NCBI GenBank assembly: GCA_016870235.1
Contig: VGCB01000074.1
Location: forward strand, 1 to 8,943
Reading direction: 5' to 3'
DNA from: Actinomycetota bacterium
GTDB taxonomy: Bacteria > Actinomycetota > Thermoleophilia > Gaiellales > Gaiellaceae
Length of the DNA stretch: 8,943 nucleotides
Numbering within the stretch: the stretch's first letter is position 1; every line of letters starts with the position of its first letter. Under the pieces are notes generated by a model. It saw only the letters and a program-made list of their open reading frames with translations, was not told the DNA's origin and did no database searches. The translations under genes and the position numbers were made by a program. Of the stretch, positions 6,613 to 8,943 are shown piece by piece.

Positions 6613-7615
6613 GGCGGAGGCGCAGCAGACCGCGAGCGCCGGCTCCGGCTACCTCGTCAATCGAGCCCAGGAGGCGATCGGCCCGTACATCGGGATCCTG
6701 CTGATGCTCGGCGCGCTGATCATCCTCTTCGGCGTCCTCCAGGGCGAGGACTTCATCAACTGGGACAGCCCGAAGAGCATCCTCGCCAACAACGCCATCC
6801 TGCTGATCCTCTCCGTGGGACTGACGTTCACGCTGCTCGTCGCAGGGTTCGATCTCTCGATCGCCGGCGTGCTCGCCGTGTCCGGGATCCTCGTCGGCAA
6901 GATGCTCACTTCGGGGGTGCCGACGTACCTGGCGATGGTGATCGTCCTCGTCGGCGGCGTCATCTTCGGCTGCCTGGTCACGGGCTTCGCGATCGCGAAG
7001 CTCGACCTCAACTTCTTCGTCGTCACGCTTGGCGTGCTGCTCGCGGCGCGGGGCGTCGCGCTCGCCCTCACGAACGGGGAGTCGAAGAGCCTGTTCGAGT
7101 ACAAGTCGCTGAACACGCTCGGCACCGGGGCGGTCGACGGGTGGTCGTATCTCGGCTTCATCGCGATCGGGATCTTCATCGCCGCCGTGCTCGTCATGCG
7201 CTACACGGGCTTCGGGCGCATGATCTACGCCGTCGGCGGCAACACCGAGGCGGCGCGGCTCGCCGGCATCAACGTCGTGTGGGTGCGCATCGCCGCCTAC
7301 GGGATCTGCGCAGGGCTGGCGGCCTTTGCCGGCTTCCTCCAGGACGGCTACCAGACGTCCGCGAACCCCGACACGCTGAAGGGAATCGAGCTCACGGCCG
7401 CCGCAGCCGTGCTCGTCGGCGGAACGAGCTTCGTCGGCGGCGTCGGCACGATGCTCGGCACGTTCCTCGGCGTCGCCTTCATCGGCACGATCAAGTACGG
7501 CCTGATCCTCGCCAGCTCGCAGATCAACCAGTACTGGGCCGACGTGATCACGGGCGGCGTGCTCGTGATCTCGGTCGGGATCGACCGCTACCGGCGGCTG
7601 CGCAAGTCGAGATGA
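6602..7615 (+). CDS. Ribose/xylose-type ABC transporter permease
   Basis: A 337-aa inner-membrane protein of the BPD_transp_2 (RbsC-like) family, forming the translocation channel, probably as a homodimer with the double ATPase. The first 25 or so residues are polar. Hydrophobic segments lie at about 28-46, 63-81, 85-102, 108-132, 137-156, 182-199, 226-246, 264-300 (possibly two) and 313-328, in line with the 8-10 helices usual for the family. Family marks are VAGFDLSIAGVLAVSG (80-95) and the cytoplasmic coupling region YAVGGNTEAARLAGI (209-223), followed by LVGGTSFVGGVGT (271-283). GGAGGG at 6586-6591 lies 10 bases before the ATG at 6602. It overlaps the ATPase gene by 11 bases and ends in a TGA embedded in ATGA, where a short frame begins. 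Substrate cannot be told from the permease. Confidence 0.92.
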   Translation: MQPEAEAQQTASAGSGYLVNRAQEAIGPYIGILLMLGALIILFGVLQGEDFINWDSPKSILANNAILLILSVGLTFTLLVAGFDLSIAGVLAVSGILVGKMLTSGVPTYLAMVIVLVGGVIFGCLVTGFAIAKLDLNFFVVTLGVLLAARGVALALTNGESKSLFEYKSLNTLGTGAVDGWSYLGFIAIGIFIAAVLVMRYTGFGRMIYAVGGNTEAARLAGINVVWVRIAAYGICAGLAAFAGFLQDGYQTSANPDTLKGIELTAAAAVLVGGTSFVGGVGTMLGTFLGVAFIGTIKYGLILASSQINQYWADVITGGVLVISVGIDRYRRLRKSR

Positions 7616-7680
7616 CCGCAGTCGCCGAGATCCTCCCCGGGACGGAGCTCGGATCCGACGAGGAGGAGAAGCCGACATGA
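7612..7680 (+). CDS. Possible 22-codon linking small ORF
   Basis: An ATG at 7612 overlaps the permease TGA as ATGA and the frame runs 22 codons to a TGA at 7678-7680, which overlaps the ATG of the next gene again as ATGA. The peptide is acidic (E6, E12, D16, E17-E19) with no membrane segment or known motif. It is in a different frame from the flavoprotein, so it is not an N-terminal extension. Its own ribosome binding site is weak; translation would rely on reinitiation after the permease. The DEEEK stretch is simply what the flavoprotein's Shine-Dalgarno region (7660-7670) encodes in this frame, so the frame may be a by-product. If translated, its role may be coupling rather than a functional peptide. 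Confidence 0.3.
   Translation: MTAVAEILPGTELGSDEEEKPT
7661..7668 (+). promoter_or_regulatory. Strong ribosome binding site for the flavoprotein gene
   Basis: AGGAGGAG lies 8 bases before the ATG at 7677, the best Shine-Dalgarno match among the internal genes of the transporter operon. It fixes the start of the flavoprotein at 7677 and means that gene can be initiated independently of upstream translation. Confidence 0.7.
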
Positions 7681-8943
7681 CCGGGTTCCCGCATCTGTTC
7701 GCTCCCGGCGCCATCGGCTCCCTGAGCCTGAAGAACCGGATCCTGAAGGCGCCCCAGTCGACGGCCCTCGGCAACGCGGACGGCACGGTCTCCGACCGCA
7801 CGATCCGCCACTACCGGGAGCTCGCAAGAGGCGGGGCCGGGCTCGTGATGGTCGAGTACACGTACGTCGACGAGATCGCGAGCAAGTCCGCGCACTGCCA
7901 GCTCGGGATCAGCCAGACCGAGCACATCGCCGGGCTCTCGTGGCTGACCGCGACCGTGAAGGAGGAGGGCGCGGCGGTCGGGCTGCAGATCGAGCACTGC
8001 GGCCGTCAGAAGTTCCTCGGCACTCCGCCGATGAAGGCCGCCTCCGCGAGGCCGTGGCCGCTCATGTTCGAGCTGACGGGCGTCGTCCCGGAGGTGCTGG
8101 ACGAGGACGAGATCGCCGGGGTCGTGCAGAGCTTCGGCGACGCCGCCGGCCGCGCCGTGATGGCCGGCTTCGACCTCGTCGAGATCCACGGCGCCCACGG
8201 CTACCTGATCACGAACTTCCTCTCCTCGCACACGAACGACCGCACCGACCGCTACGGCGGCCCGCTCGAGAACCGCATGCGCTTCCTCGTCGAAGTCGTG
8301 CAGAGCGTCCGCGCGAAGGTGCCGCCCGGGTTCCCGGTCACCGTCCGGCTGAGCGGCTCGGACTACGAGCCCGACGGGATCACGATCGAGGAGACGGTCG
8401 AGGTGTGCCGTGTGCTCGAGTCGCTCGGGATCGACGCGATCCACGTCTCCGGCGGCGACCACCACATGATGATCTACCAGGTGAGCCCGATGCTCGTCCC
8501 GCGCGGACCGAACGTGTGGGCCGCCGAGGCGATCCGGAAGGCGGTCTCGATCCCCGTCATCGCCTCCGGGTCGCTGACGATGCCCGACTTCGCCGAGTCG
8601 GTGCTGGCCGACGGCAAGGCCGACTTCGTCGCGCTCGGGCGGCCGCTGTTCGCCGACCCGCACTGGCCGAACAAGGCCCGCGAGGGCCGTGTCGAGGACA
8701 TCAGGCCGTGCATCCGCTGCAACGACGGCTGCCTCGCGCGCACGTTCATGCTCTTCCGCTCCGTGCGCTGCACGACCAACCCCGAGCTCGGGCGCGAGGG
8801 CGAGCTGCCGATCGAGCCGGCCGCCGTGCGCAAGCGGGTCGCCGTCGTCGGGGGCGGCCCCGCGGGCATGGAGGCGGCGCGCGTGCTCGCCCTGCGCGGC
8901 CACGAGGTGACGCTGTTCGAGAGGCGGCGGCTCGGCGGCGCCC
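7677..8943 (+). CDS. Old Yellow Enzyme/2,4-dienoyl-CoA reductase-type FMN, [4Fe-4S], FAD oxidoreductase (3' end missing)
   Basis: The first 422 codons are present and the frame is open at the window edge; full-length relatives (FadH, BaiCD/BaiH, trimethylamine dehydrogenase) have about 640-730 residues. The N-terminal TIM barrel starts with the typical FPHLFAPGAIGSLSLKNRI (4-22) and carries the active-site motif HGAHGYL (171-177, Tyr176) with FLSSHTNDRTDRYGG (181-195) and ENR (198-200). An iron-sulfur motif C-x2-C-x3-C-x12-C uses Cys345, 348, 352 and 365. A Rossmann FAD/NAD(P) domain begins with VAVVGGGPAGMEAARVL (388-404). Such enzymes pass electrons from NAD(P)H through FAD and the cluster to FMN to reduce a C=C bond conjugated to a carbonyl or thioester; some relatives oxidise amines instead. 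It starts in ATGA with the small frame and follows the importer in the same direction, suggesting it acts on the imported compound or its CoA ester. The exact substrate is unknown. Confidence 0.9.
   Translation, partial: MTGFPHLFAPGAIGSLSLKNRILKAPQSTALGNADGTVSDRTIRHYRELARGGAGLVMVEYTYVDEIASKSAHCQLGISQTEHIAGLSWLTATVKEEGAAVGLQIEHCGRQKFLGTPPMKAASARPWPLMFELTGVVPEVLDEDEIAGVVQSFGDAAGRAVMAGFDLVEIHGAHGYLITNFLSSHTNDRTDRYGGPLENRMRFLVEVVQSVRAKVPPGFPVTVRLSGSDYEPDGITIEETVEVCRVLESLGIDAIHVSGGDHHMMIYQVSPMLVPRGPNVWAAEAIRKAVSIPVIASGSLTMPDFAESVLADGKADFVALGRPLFADPHWPNKAREGRVEDIRPCIRCNDGCLARTFMLFRSVRCTTNPELGREGELPIEPAAVRKRVAVVGGGPAGMEAARVLALRGHEVTLFERRRLGGA

Noticed and set aside
1..8943. CRISPR arrays, tRNA/rRNA genes, insertion sequences or prophage parts
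   Set aside because: No regularly spaced repeats, RNA gene motifs, transposase frames or terminal inverted repeats were seen on reading; the window is almost wholly filled by metabolic and transport genes.

Overview
The window is GC-rich bacterial DNA with every supported gene on the + strand, packed head to tail with overlapping starts and stops. Codons strongly favour G or C at the third position, GTG is used as a start, and the protein families together resemble a soil actinobacterium, perhaps of the Thermoleophilia/Gaiellales kind. That placement is an inference from style; nothing in the window fixes the taxon.

Region 1 (1-3805) is the 3' part of a catabolic operon. It holds the last 34 codons of a small protein with a CPGC zinc-knuckle-like end, resembling the gamma subunit of acetone/acetophenone-type carboxylases. 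Next come a 521-aa benzoate-type acyl-CoA ligase and a 716-aa hydantoinase-A/oxoprolinase-family subunit. Together they suggest a module that carboxylates a ketone (or opens an amide ring) with ATP and then activates the product as a CoA thioester, as in the acetophenone carboxylase plus benzoylacetate-CoA ligase system. The matching HyuB-type subunit is not in the window and would be expected upstream.

Region 2 (3806-4014) is the only sizeable gap, 209 bp. It has an extended -10 promoter candidate, a perfect 10-bp palindrome (TGACATGTCA) just downstream of it that could be an operator, then three small perfect hairpins ending at a strong ribosome binding site.

Region 3 (4015-7615) is a complete ribose/xylose-type (CUT2) ABC importer: periplasmic-binding-protein-like receptor, double ATPase and permease. 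The receptor keeps the fold motifs of ribose-binding proteins but has lost two residues that contact sugar in E. coli RbsB, so its ligand may not be a simple sugar. A 13-bp perfect hairpin with a UCCG tetraloop separates receptor and ATPase genes.

Region 4 (7612-8943) has a 22-codon open frame that overlaps the permease stop and the next start by four bases each. It is followed by the first 422 codons of an Old Yellow Enzyme/2,4-dienoyl-CoA reductase-type iron-sulfur flavoprotein that runs off the window. The overall picture is an uptake-and-catabolism locus: import a small molecule, reduce an activated C=C bond, carboxylate or hydrolyse it, and load it onto CoA. The substrate cannot be named from the sequence.
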